A stretch of 9,752 nt of DNA from an uncultured Eubacteriales bacterium. Its GTDB lineage: Bacteria > Bacillota > Clostridia > Oscillospirales > Oscillospiraceae. How positions within the stretch are numbered: position 1 is the first letter of the stretch; the number at the start of each line of letters is the position of its first letter. Below are positions 1 through 6,279 of this stretch, piece after piece. Made by a program: the position numbers and the translations under genes. The stretch is from positions 1 through 9,752 of the forward strand of contig CAJLWS010000039.1 of the NCBI GenBank assembly GCA_905210385.1, in the 5' to 3' direction. Below the pieces are notes generated by a model. It was not told the DNA's origin, ran no database searches, and worked only from the letters and a program-made list of their open reading frames with translations.

Positions 1-4
1 TTAG

Positions 5-151
5 TTGGCTTTCTCCGAACGAATTCACTGTCCAATATGTTTGACAAACCTACAAAAATGAACAAAACTATCCAAAAGCTACGAAATACTTCCTGAGGAA
101 GAACGCGAGAGGAAGCGCAAGCTGACCAGGAAAAGAAACGGGCAACTATAA
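5..151 (+). pseudogene. possible remnant of a small ORF, interrupted
   Basis: The flank is AT-richer than the rest of the window. One plus-strand frame reads a short stretch containing a CPIC motif, meets TGA at 59-61, then continues as a charged tail containing LPEEERERKRK and ends with TAA at 149-151, abutting the rsmG stop on the other strand. The charged tail looks protein-like, but I recognise no family. There is no convincing ribosome-binding site. It may be the decayed end of a gene lying left of the window, or chance. Nothing else is visible in 1-145 apart from a short CTTCCT/AGGAAG inverted repeat near 89-101. Confidence 0.2.
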
Positions 152-877
152 TGGACTTTTTTGGAGTTTTGTCCAGCGTCGGGGGTAGGCAGGGGGCGTG
201 GGCCGCACCTTTTCCACCACGATCACCCGGTGGGTTACCTGGGTGTGGGGGATGGCATAGTCGTAAGTCCCCGCCAGCTCGCCGCCCAGCGTTTGGATGG
301 CGGGGCGGGCGGCGTCCAGCTCCCCTTCGCTGTCCACGCTTTTCATGGCCAGGAACCGGCCGCCCACCTTCACGAAGGGCAGGCACAGCTCGCACAGCAG
401 CCGCAGGTCGGCCACCGCCCGGGCGGCGGCAAAGTCGAACCGCTCCCGGAGGGCGGGGTCCTGACCCTCCTCCTCGGCCCGGCCGTGGAGAAACGTCAGG
501 CCGGACAGACCCAGGTCCACCGACAGCTCCTCCAGCCAGGCCAGCCGTTTTTGCAGGCTGTCCAGCAGGGTGACCTCCAGCGAAGGGACTAGGATTTTCA
601 GCACCATGCCGGGAAAACCCGCTCCAGTGCCTACGTCGATGAGGGTTTTGCCGATGAACCGTCCGCACTCTAATAGGGGGGCGCAGTCTAGCATGTGCAG
701 GGTGGCCACGTCCCGGGGGTCGGTGATGGCGGTGAGGTTCATCACTTGGTTTTTAGCCAGCAGCTCCTCCCCGTACCGGTCCAGCAGAGTGGGGGCCTGC
801 CGGGGTACGCCTCCCGTCAGCCCCAGCGCGTCCAGCCCGGAGGCGATGAGGCCCTCCATTCCCATCCGCTCAGGCAT
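146..877 (-). CDS. rsmG: 16S rRNA (guanine-N7)-methyltransferase RsmG (GidB)
   Basis: RsmG is a cytosolic SAM-dependent enzyme that methylates N7 of a guanine in the 530 loop of 16S rRNA; loss in other bacteria gives low-level streptomycin resistance. The 243-residue product has the family length. It shows the N-terminal NLTAI segment (about residues 47-51), the SAM-binding glycine motif DVGTGAGFPG, the acidic LLDS strand end and a FDFAAARAV segment. The first ATG overlaps the upstream membrane-protein gene by 8 bp (ATGCCTGA), which suggests translational coupling but has no clear Shine-Dalgarno. Internal ATGs at codons 5 and 7 are alternatives, and the codon-7 start (859) aligns best with the usual N-terminus. 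In Bacillus and many Clostridia rsmG follows mnmG and precedes noc-soj-parB; here it is about 5.4 kb from noc. The family call is very secure. Confidence 0.96.
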   Translation of the reverse strand: MPERMGMEGLIASGLDALGLTGGVPRQAPTLLDRYGEELLAKNQVMNLTAITDPRDVATLHMLDCAPLLECGRFIGKTLIDVGTGAGFPGMVLKILVPSLEVTLLDSLQKRLAWLEELSVDLGLSGLTFLHGRAEEEGQDPALRERFDFAAARAVADLRLLCELCLPFVKVGGRFLAMKSVDSEGELDAARPAIQTLGGELAGTYDYAIPHTQVTHRVIVVEKVRPTPPAYPRRWTKLQKSPL

Positions 878-1217
878 AGGCGGTCTGGAAGGCGTGGATC
901 AGGGCGGGAACGCCCAGAAGCAGGCCGAAGGCGATGGCGGCTAAGCAGATGATCACAATGACCACGGTGAGTACGATACCGCCGGGCGCGGTGCCCTTCC
1001 GCTGCCGGTAGACAGCCAGGACGATGCCGGCCACCGCCACGGGGAGGAGAAGCAGGGGAAAGGTCCCCGGCATCTCCTTGCCGGTATAGATAAAAAAGGT
1101 GATGAGGAACAGCAGCATCAGCACATAAGCGATACCCATCCAGGCCGCCGTCCGCTTCTCAAAGGAGGCGGGGGTGTAGGAGGGCTGCTGCTCCTGGTTG
1201 CGTTCAGAATCGGCCAT
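870..1217 (-). CDS. small three-helix membrane protein of unknown function
   Basis: I do not recognise this 115-residue protein. It has a polar, Gln/Glu-rich N-terminus (1-24) and then three hydrophobic segments: about 27-45, 51-70 and 80-108. The loop RQRKGTAPGG between the last two is basic and probably cytosolic. There is no signal peptidase site and no enzyme motif. GGAGG lies 6-10 bases upstream of the ATG, so the start is well supported. It lies 24 bp after mscL and overlaps rsmG by 8 bp, so mscL, this gene and rsmG are probably co-transcribed. It may serve the cell envelope, but the sequence does not say how. Confidence 0.85.
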   Translation of the reverse strand: MADSERNQEQQPSYTPASFEKRTAAWMGIAYVLMLLFLITFFIYTGKEMPGTFPLLLLPVAVAGIVLAVYRQRKGTAPGGIVLTVVIVIICLAAIAFGLLLGVPALIHAFQTAYA

Positions 1218-1241
1218 GATAACCTCCGGAAAGTGGGTTGG

Positions 1242-1676
1242 TCAGCGGTCCTTCTGCTCCTTCAGCAGGTCCCGGATCTCGGTGAGCAGTTTCTCCTCAT
1301 TGGAGGGCTCCGGCGGGGCGGGAGGAGCTTGCTCTTCCTCCTTCCTGGCTAGGGCCATGGCCTTGTTCACCGCCTTGACGATGCAGAATACCACCAAGGC
1401 CAGGATGAGGAAGTTGATGACGGCGGAAAGGAAGCTGCCGTAGTTCAGGGTGTTGGGGGCGGCGTCCTCCGCCAAGGGGTAGAAGGTGGGCAGGGTGACG
1501 GACATGGAGGAGAAGTCCACGCCGCCCAGGAAGATGGACACGATGGGCATGATGATGTCGTTGGTGAGGGAGGTGGTGATGGTGGAGAAGGCGCCGCCGA
1601 TGATGACGCCCACCGCCAGTCCAAGGACATTGCCCTTGTTGATGAATTCCTTAAATTCCTTGATGAATCGTTTCAT
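1242..1676 (-). CDS. mscL: large-conductance mechanosensitive channel MscL
   Basis: MscL is a homopentameric inner-membrane channel that opens under membrane tension and releases solutes during hypo-osmotic shock. The 144-residue product has normal family length and all the landmarks: the amphipathic N-terminal helix (FIKEFKEFINKGN, 4-16), the pore-lining TM1 with AVGVIIGGAF (21-30), the IIMP motif after it (41-44), a periplasmic loop (about 52-78), TM2 (about 80-103) and the conserved C-terminal bundle LLTEIRDLLKEQ (130-141), preceded by a Pro/Glu-rich linker. An AGAGAG-type ribosome-binding site precedes the ATG. It lies between a small Xre regulator gene upstream and a small membrane-protein gene downstream. 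The identification is secure. Confidence 0.97.
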   Translation of the reverse strand: MKRFIKEFKEFINKGNVLGLAVGVIIGGAFSTITTSLTNDIIMPIVSIFLGGVDFSSMSVTLPTFYPLAEDAAPNTLNYGSFLSAVINFLILALVVFCIVKAVNKAMALARKEEEQAPPAPPEPSNEEKLLTEIRDLLKEQKDR

Positions 1677-1706
1677 ATGTTTTCTCTCTTCTCTATGGAA
1701 TCGTTT

Positions 1707-1733
1707 CCCCTGCCGGCGAATCGCGGGCAGGGG
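1707..1733. other. GC-rich inverted repeat between the xre gene and mscL
   Basis: CCCCTGCC (1707-1714) pairs perfectly with GGCAGGGG (1726-1733), with an 11-nt interior that can itself form a short GCG/CGC stem. Neither strand has a T-run after it, so it is not a canonical intrinsic terminator. It could attenuate read-through from the xre gene into mscL or stabilise an mRNA end. Confidence 0.4.
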
Positions 1734-1754
1734 CCGGGGAGCGGCCGCGGGCGG

Positions 1755-1979
1755 CTACGTCCCCGGCGGGGTGGGGTCGTCGGTGCGCCCGGCCAGGTAG
1801 TCCAGGGAGACCCCAAAGTAGTCGGCGAGCTTAATAAGCGGCGGCAAGGTGGGTTCCGCTTCGCCGCGCTCATAGCGGCAATAGGTGCGGTAATTCAAAC
1901 CGGCATCCTTCGCCACATCGGCCTGAGTCTGATTCAGCTTGTTTCGGCACAGTAAAAGCCGAGATTGAAAAATTTCCAT
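1755..1979 (-). CDS. small Xre/Cro-type helix-turn-helix repressor
   Basis: The 74-residue protein is essentially one HTH_3 (Xre/Cro/C1) domain. The turn helices are QTQADVAKDAGLNYRTYCRYERG, with the invariant Gln before the first helix and the ERG that ends the recognition region; the usual LIKLADYFGVSLDYLAGR tail follows. It has no effector or membrane domain, so it should act simply as a dimeric DNA-binding repressor. The start is ambiguous: ATG at 1979 matches family N-termini and has a GGTGATC stretch just upstream, while GTG (1988) or TTG (1991) would lie closer to the better AAGAGG site (1993-1998). The gene diverges from the 92-aa ORF at 2076, and the shared intergenic region carries overlapping promoters and a perfect-arm palindrome, so autoregulation is likely (inference). 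Confidence 0.88.
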   Translation of the reverse strand: MEIFQSRLLLCRNKLNQTQADVAKDAGLNYRTYCRYERGEAEPTLPPLIKLADYFGVSLDYLAGRTDDPTPPGT

Positions 1980-1996
1980 GTCGATCACCAAACCTC

Positions 1997-2025
1997 TTGA
2001 CAGGACAAATCTGGCACATTATAAT
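1997..2025 (+). promoter_or_regulatory. consensus sigma-A promoter for the 92-aa ORF
   Basis: TTGACA (1997-2002), a 17-nt spacer and TATAAT (2020-2025) are a perfect match to the vegetative consensus. Transcription should start near 2032, giving a leader of about 44 nt that contains the 2040-2055 palindrome and a GGAGG site. Confidence 0.85.
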
Positions 2026-2046
2026 ACAACCACAGAAACAAGACAA
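2018..2046 (-). promoter_or_regulatory. divergent sigma-A promoter for the xre gene
   Basis: On the minus strand TTGTCT (2046-2041), a 17-nt spacer and TATAAT (2023-2018) point toward the xre gene. Its -10 shares the self-complementary ATTATAAT (2018-2025) with the plus-strand promoter, and its -35 falls inside the palindrome at 2040-2055. Confidence 0.65.
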
Positions 2047-2055
2047 GTTTGTCTT
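2040..2055. promoter_or_regulatory. candidate operator palindrome
   Basis: AAGACAA (2040-2046) and TTGTCTT (2049-2055) form a 7-bp perfect inverted repeat with a 2-bp centre, of a size typical for a small Xre dimer. It covers the -35 of the xre promoter and lies just downstream of the start of the opposing transcript. Binding there could repress both genes. A possible GACAA half-site occurs at 2004-2008. Confidence 0.55.
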
Positions 2056-2075
2056 ATCGAAATGGAGGAACCACC

Positions 2076-2354
2076 ATGACAACACTCTACGATGCCCTGT
2101 ACAACTACGCCATCGGCCGCCAGGGCCTGACCAAATGGCTCCACGACGAGGACATCGTCAAGGACTACCGGAACAGCCGGAGCTTCGCCGGGCAGCAGCG
2201 GGAGGCCCTGCTGGGCCTTCTGAACGGGGAGGCGCGGACCCTGTTCCAAAAATACGGCGAGAACCGGGAGGAGCAGGGGGAGCTGGAGGGCTACATGCTG
2301 TTCTGCCAGGGGGTGGCCCTGGGCCTCCAGCTGGGAGTACGGGCCTGCTTTTGA
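2076..2354 (+). CDS. 92-aa protein of unknown function
   Basis: I do not recognise this protein with confidence. It is soluble and mostly helical by composition, with no Cys pair, signal or membrane segment. The sequence runs from MTTLYDALYNYAIG, through a charged middle (GENREEQGELEGYM), to a C-terminal segment FCQGVALGLQLGVRA. The last part resembles the F-x-x-G-x-x-LG-x-x-L ending of small DUF6809-like clostridial proteins, but that is only a suggestion. The start is clear: GGAGG at 2064-2068 lies 7 nt before ATG 2076. It has its own consensus promoter and diverges from a single-domain Xre regulator gene, so it is probably controlled by that regulator. A toxin role cannot be argued from the sequence. 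Confidence 0.75.
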   Translation: MTTLYDALYNYAIGRQGLTKWLHDEDIVKDYRNSRSFAGQQREALLGLLNGEARTLFQKYGENREEQGELEGYMLFCQGVALGLQLGVRACF

Positions 2355-2380
2355 CCGCCGGAGCCCGGCAGGGCGGGGCT

Positions 2381-3682
2381 TCAGTGCTTGGGTGTTAGTA
2401 CTTGAGTGCCGCCCATGTAGGGCCAGAGCACTTCGGGAATCTTCACCGTGCCGTCGGCCTGGAGGTTGTTCTCCAGGAAGGCGATGAGCATGCGGGGAGG
2501 GGCCACCACGGTGTTGTTCAGGGTGTGGGGCAGGTAGGTGCCCCGCTCCCCCTTCACCCGCATCTTCAGGCGGCGGGCCTGGGCGTCGCCCAGGTTGGAG
2601 CAGGAGCACACCTCAAAGTACTTCTTCTGCCGGGGGGACCAGGCCTCAATGTCGCAGGACTTGACCTTCAGGTCGGCCAGGTCGCCGGAGCAGCACTCCA
2701 GCTGGCGCACCGGGATGTCCAGGGAGCGGAACAGCTCCACGGAGTAGCGCCACATCTTCTCGTACCAGTCCATGGAGTCCTCGGGCTTGCAGACCACGAT
2801 CATCTCCTGCTTCTCGAACTGGTGGATGCGGTACACCCCCCGCTCCTCAATACCGTGGGAGCCCTTCTCCTTGCGGAAGCAGGGGGAGTAGGAGGTCAGG
2901 GTCTGGGGTAGGGAGTCCTCGGGGATGATCTGGTCGATGAACTTGCCGATCATGGAGTGCTCGCTGGTGCCGATGAGGTACAGGTCCTCCCCCTCGATCT
3001 TGTACATCATGGCGTCCATGTCGGTCTGGCTCATGACGCCCTCCACCACGTTGCCGTGGATCATGAAGGGGGGGATGCAGTAGGTGAAGCCCTTGCCAAT
3101 CATGAAGTCCCGGGCGTAGGCCAGCACGGCGGAGTGGAGGCGGGCGATGTCCCCCATCAGGTAGTAGAACCCGGCGCCGGACACCCGGCCGGCGGCGTCC
3201 ATGTCTACGCCGTCGAACTTCTCCATGATCTCCGTGTGGTAGGGGATCTCATGGTCGGGCACCACCGGCTCGCCGAACCGCTCCACCTCCACGTTGGCCG
3301 AGTCGTCCGGGCCGATGGGGACGGAGGGGTCGATCATCTGGGGGATGACCAGCAGGATTTTGTGGATCTCCCGGGCCAGCTCGCCCTCCAGCTGCTCCAG
3401 CTCAGCCAGCCGGTCGGCGTTGGCCTTCACCTGGGCCTTGACGGCCTCGGCCTCCTCCAGCTTGGAGGGGTCCTTTTTCGCCTGGCCCATGAGGACGCCA
3501 ACCTGCTTGGACAGGGTGTTCCGGGCGGCCCGGAGGTTGTTGGCCTCGGTCATGGCGTCCCGGTTGCGCCGGTCCAGCTCGATGACCTGGTCTACCAGGG
3601 GGAGCTTCTCCTCCTGAAACTTTTTCTTAATATTTTCCTTGACGGCGTCCGGGTTCTCCCGGATGAATCTGATGTCCAGCAT
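2381..3682 (-). CDS. serS: seryl-tRNA synthetase (divergent class II form)
   Basis: SerRS attaches serine to tRNA-Ser (and to tRNA-Sec where present) in the cytosol. The 433-residue protein has the complete architecture: a helical tRNA-binding arm (about 30-108, charged coiled coil), then the class II core with a GTSEHSMIG segment (238-246), motif 2 FRKEKGSHGIEERG (269-282) with QFEKQE after it, and motif 3 around HTLNNTVVAPPRMLI (386-400) with the catalytic Arg at 397, ending IPEVLWPYMGG. The core differs from the usual bacterial type: the common PTAE is GTSE, and the common LNGSGLAVGRT of motif 3 is LNNTVVAPPRM. AGAAGG lies about 10 nt before the ATG. Only about 96 bp separate it from the upstream gene, with a parS site inside and no T-box. 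The assignment is secure; the divergence is the odd point. Confidence 0.95.
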   Translation of the reverse strand: MLDIRFIRENPDAVKENIKKKFQEEKLPLVDQVIELDRRNRDAMTEANNLRAARNTLSKQVGVLMGQAKKDPSKLEEAEAVKAQVKANADRLAELEQLEGELAREIHKILLVIPQMIDPSVPIGPDDSANVEVERFGEPVVPDHEIPYHTEIMEKFDGVDMDAAGRVSGAGFYYLMGDIARLHSAVLAYARDFMIGKGFTYCIPPFMIHGNVVEGVMSQTDMDAMMYKIEGEDLYLIGTSEHSMIGKFIDQIIPEDSLPQTLTSYSPCFRKEKGSHGIEERGVYRIHQFEKQEMIVVCKPEDSMDWYEKMWRYSVELFRSLDIPVRQLECCSGDLADLKVKSCDIEAWSPRQKKYFEVCSCSNLGDAQARRLKMRVKGERGTYLPHTLNNTVVAPPRMLIAFLENNLQADGTVKIPEVLWPYMGGTQVLTPKH

Positions 3683-3716
3683 GGTTCACGCACCTTCTCT
3701 TTTCCCATAAAGTTGA

Positions 3717-3732
3717 TGTTTCACGTGAAACA
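3717..3732. other. parS: parS site, perfect 16-bp consensus
   Basis: TGTTTCACGTGAAACA is the full palindromic parS element known from Bacillus and most other bacteria, the loading site of ParB. It lies in the 96-bp gap between the end of the soj-parB operon and serS. Confidence 0.95.
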
Positions 3733-3778
3733 AGATGTGTCGCAAGTTCCTGGAGAAAACTGACATGAGATTTCAGCT

Positions 3779-4339
3779 CTAGTTTTCCTCCGACTCCAGG
3801 TATCCGCCCTGGCGCAGGGCATCCTCCAGCGCGGCAAGGCGTTCATTCTGCGCCTCGTCCAGGGCCTGGACCAGGTCGTCCTGGTCGATCAGGTTTTGCA
3901 GCGCGCTAGCGGCATCTGTCGGGCTGCCGGTGTAGTAGAGCAGCTCCGCTTGGCTCAGCAGGGACAGGGCCTCCAGCTGCCGCTGCAGCGTTTGGATCTG
4001 GGCGGCGCTGCTCTCCAGCTGCCCGTTCGATTCCTCTGCCAGCTCCTGAACCTGCTGCAGCTGGTCTTCCAGGTCGGCCAGCTGCTCCCGCAGCCGCTCG
4101 TTTTCCTCCCGCAGCTCGTCCACCGTCTGGAAGGAGGTGAGGGAGTCCTGGAGGTTGCCGATGATGGCGTTGCTGTTGCGCTGCTGCATGAAGTAGGCCA
4201 TGAGGAGCAGCAGGAAGGCGGCGGCAAAGAGAATGATGAGGTAGATGGCCACCGACTGCTTTCGCTGGGGCTTGACCGGGGGATCGCTCCTGCTTTCATC
4301 CTCCTCCGGCGTCTTCTCCTGGAGCTCTTCCCTATCCAT
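3779..4339 (-). CDS. single-pass membrane protein with cytosol-to-exterior coiled coil, coupled to parB
   Basis: I do not recognise a named family. The 186-residue protein has a charged N-terminus (1-28, Glu/Asp then Lys/Arg-rich KPQRKQ), one hydrophobic segment (about 29-50, SVAIYLIILFAAAFLLLLMAYF) and then a long heptad-rich region (about 70-130, DELREENERLREQLADLEDQ and LQRQLEALSLL). The end (about 132-186) is acidic and helical, resembling a degenerate TPR-like pair. By the positive-inside rule the coiled coil would be outside the membrane, the topology of FtsB/DivIC-like proteins, although no homology to those is claimed. Its ATG overlaps the parB stop in ATGGATAG, so translation is coupled; AAGGGGG also lies upstream. 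A part in segregation or division is inferred only from this linkage. Confidence 0.85.
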   Translation of the reverse strand: MDREELQEKTPEEDESRSDPPVKPQRKQSVAIYLIILFAAAFLLLLMAYFMQQRNSNAIIGNLQDSLTSFQTVDELREENERLREQLADLEDQLQQVQELAEESNGQLESSAAQIQTLQRQLEALSLLSQAELLYYTGSPTDAASALQNLIDQDDLVQALDEAQNERLAALEDALRQGGYLESEEN

Positions 4340-5228
4340 TCGGGGTACCCCCTTCCCGCCGTTTCGGCGTCAGGGTGTTCAAAAGGTCCAGCAAGGCGTT
4401 CAAATCATCCATATTGTAGAACTCCAGCTCCAACCGGCCCTTCTTCCTGCCCGTGGTGATGGTGACCTTTCGGCCCAAGCGGCCGGAGAGACTCTCCTCC
4501 GCGGCCTGCACATAGATGCGGTTGGGGTCATCTTTGACCTCCCTTCTGGGAGTGGGCGTGGCCAGGGAGAACTTCTTGGCGGCCGCTTCCGCCTGGCGGA
4601 CGCTGAGTCCCTGCTGAATGATTTCCTTTGCGAAGGCATCCTGGGCCGATTCCCCTTCCACCATGAGCACAGCTCTGCCGTGCCCGGCGGACAGGGTGCC
4701 CTCCACCAGCATCTCCCGGACGGCAGGAGGGAGGGCGGTGAGGCGCAGGGCATTGGCGATGGCGGGACGGGACTTGCCCATCCGCTTGGCCACTTCCTCC
4801 TGGGTCATACCGTAGTCGGTGAGCAGGAGCAGGTAGCCCTCCGCCTCCTCCATAGGGTTGAGATCCTCCCGCTGGAGGTTCTCAATCAGGCCCAGCTCCA
4901 TGACCTTTCGGTCGTCCGCCTCCAGGATTACCGCTGGGACCTCGGTCAGCCCAGCCAGCTTCGCGGCGCGCCAGCGCCGCTCCCCAGCGATGATCTGATA
5001 GTAGCCTGAGTTGAGGCGGCGCACTGTCAGGGGCTGAATGATGCCGTGCTCCCGGATAGAGTCCGCCAGATCGGAGAGAGATTGATCGTCAAACCGTTTT
5101 CTAGGTTGATTTAAACCGGGTTCCACTTGAGAAATGGGCAAAAAAACAGAGCCGGACTCCTGCGTCTGAAGAGCGGCGTCCCCCATGAGGGCGCCCAAGC
5201 CCCGGCCCAGACCTTTGGCTTTTGCCAT
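4332..5228 (-). CDS. parB: chromosome-partitioning protein ParB (Spo0J)
   Basis: ParB is a CTP-dependent clamp that loads at parS, spreads along DNA, recruits SMC and stimulates Soj. The 298-residue product starts with the classic MAKAKGLGRGLGALMGD, followed by the QPRKRF box (41-46), the CTP-binding GERRWRAAK (82-90), ENLQREDLNPMEEAEGY (116-132), the helix-turn-helix (about 141-165) and the C-terminal dimerisation domain (about 235-286). Aligned with Caulobacter ParB positions 173/179/184/201, it has R154, A160, A165 and G182: three of the four ParB-type residues, so it should read parS. An AAAGGA site lies somewhat far (about 12 nt) from the ATG. It follows soj by 43 nt and overlaps the next gene by 8 bp. 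Confidence 0.97.
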   Translation of the reverse strand: MAKAKGLGRGLGALMGDAALQTQESGSVFLPISQVEPGLNQPRKRFDDQSLSDLADSIREHGIIQPLTVRRLNSGYYQIIAGERRWRAAKLAGLTEVPAVILEADDRKVMELGLIENLQREDLNPMEEAEGYLLLLTDYGMTQEEVAKRMGKSRPAIANALRLTALPPAVREMLVEGTLSAGHGRAVLMVEGESAQDAFAKEIIQQGLSVRQAEAAAKKFSLATPTPRREVKDDPNRIYVQAAEESLSGRLGRKVTITTGRKKGRLELEFYNMDDLNALLDLLNTLTPKRREGGTPNG

Positions 5229-5271
5229 GAACCAGAACCATCCTTTCTGCTTACCAGTGTTAGTGAATGGA

Positions 5272-6039
5272 TCAAGAGACCGTTCCGCCGTTCTTCCGGT
5301 AAAACTCCCGAGCCATAGCCTCGTAGGCGTCAGCGCCCCTGGAGAGCCGGTCATAGGCAGACACCGGCTTCCCATGGCTGGGGGCCTCGGAGAGACGGAC
5401 GTTGCGGGGAATCACCGAGGCGTACACCTTGCCGGGGAAGTAGCGTTTGACCTCCTCGGCCACCTGCATGGACAGGTTGGTGCGCCCGTCGTACATGGTG
5501 AGCAGTACGCCCTCCAGCTCCAGGGACGGATTCAGGGACCGCTTGGCCAGGCGGACGGTATAGAGCAGATCGCTCAAGCCCTCCAGGGCATAGTACTCGC
5601 ACTGGACAGGCACCAGCAGGGTGTCCGCAGCGCACAGAGCGTCTAAGGTGAGCAGCTCCAGGGAGGGGGGGCAGTCAATGAAGAGGAAGTCATAGGAATC
5701 CTGGACCTCCTGCAGAGCATCCCGCAGGCGGTATTCCCGCCGGTCCAGGGAGATCAGTTCCACCGTAGCCCCGGACAGGGACTTGTTGGCCGGTACCACG
5801 TCGGCCCACCGCGTATGTACCACAGCCCTGGACAGGGGGATCAGGCCCATAATCACGTCATAGATATTGGGAGAATGGGCCTTGTCCACCCCGAAGCCGG
5901 AGGTGGCATTGCCCTGGGGGTCAAAATCACACACCAGGACCTTAGCGCCGAGCTCAGTAAGAGCAGCGGCCAAATTGACGCAGGTGGTGGTTTTGCCCAC
6001 ACCGCCTTTTTGATTGACGATTGCAATGGTCTTTCCCAT
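5272..6039 (-). CDS. soj: chromosome-partitioning ATPase Soj (ParA family)
   Basis: Soj is a deviant-Walker ATPase that dimerises on DNA with ATP and is stimulated by ParB; in Bacillus it also tunes DnaA. The 255-residue product, like Bacillus Soj (253), has the Walker A KGGVGKTT (11-18) with the signature lysine K11, the A' motif CDFDPQGN (37-44), the Walker B FLFIDCPP (118-125) and the conserved IPRNVRLSEAPSHGKPV segment (210-226) typical of chromosomal Soj. The start MGKTIAIVNQ was chosen over an upstream in-frame extension, because that extension lies across the promoter and lacks homology. An AAAAGG site lies upstream. It is the first gene of the soj-parB-(coiled-coil) operon. Confidence 0.97.
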   Translation of the reverse strand: MGKTIAIVNQKGGVGKTTTCVNLAAALTELGAKVLVCDFDPQGNATSGFGVDKAHSPNIYDVIMGLIPLSRAVVHTRWADVVPANKSLSGATVELISLDRREYRLRDALQEVQDSYDFLFIDCPPSLELLTLDALCAADTLLVPVQCEYYALEGLSDLLYTVRLAKRSLNPSLELEGVLLTMYDGRTNLSMQVAEEVKRYFPGKVYASVIPRNVRLSEAPSHGKPVSAYDRLSRGADAYEAMAREFYRKNGGTVS

Positions 6040-6106
6040 AGAGGGACCCGCCTTTTCCCGGCACAGAGCGCCGCAACAATAAACCGAAAGATTGTCGGTA
6101 AACTTC

Positions 6107-6135
6107 ATTATAGCCATTTCCACGGCACATTGCAA
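6107..6135 (-). promoter_or_regulatory. promoter of the soj-parB operon
   Basis: On the minus strand TTGCAA (6135-6130), a 17-nt spacer and a perfect TATAAT (6112-6107) give a good sigma-A promoter. The start near 6100 leaves a leader of about 60 nt before the soj ATG. It lies just downstream of the noc terminator, so the two units are separated. Confidence 0.8.
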
Positions 6136-6157
6136 CCTCTTTCATAAGACATGAGAG

Positions 6158-6194
6158 AAAAAATTATGTCAATGCCTCCGAAGAAGCATTGACA
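6158..6194 (-). terminator. intrinsic terminator of noc
   Basis: A 12-bp stem (TGTCAATGCCTC at 6167-6178 against GAAGCATTGACA at 6183-6194, one wobble pair) closes a tetraloop. On the minus strand it is followed by a run of six U (6163-6158). It ends the noc transcript after about 85 nt of 3' UTR that contains both parS sites. Confidence 0.9.
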
Positions 6195-6203
6195 GGAAGG
6201 GAG

Positions 6204-6219
6204 TGTTTCACGTGAAACC
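6204..6219. other. parS: parS site (15/16)
   Basis: TGTTTCACGTGAAACC differs from the consensus palindrome only at the last base. It lies in the 3' UTR of noc, between the noc stop and its terminator. Confidence 0.92.
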
Positions 6220-6239
6220 AAGCTTTGGACAAGAAAGAG

Positions 6240-6255
6240 AGTTTCACGTGAAACA
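6240..6255. other. parS: parS site (15/16)
   Basis: AGTTTCACGTGAAACA differs only at the first base. It is 36 bp from the neighbouring parS (centre to centre), and 24 bp separate it from the noc stop. Two close sites would give a strong ParB loading zone. Confidence 0.92.
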
Positions 6256-6279
6256 AAAATTACAGAAAACCGGTTACGA

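Noticed and set aside
605..618. Noc-site-like CCGGGAAA inside rsmG
   Set aside because: Only one half matches, and it lies in conserved coding sequence, so chance is the simplest explanation.
2957..3763. Long plus-strand open frame opposite serS (268 codons)
   Set aside because: It is antisense to a fully conserved SerRS, has a low-complexity Gly/Val/His/Leu composition, and reflects GC-rich codon bias.
3683..3778. T-box leader for serS
   Set aside because: The gap is only 96 bp, holds a parS, and lacks the T-box bulge sequence and antiterminator.
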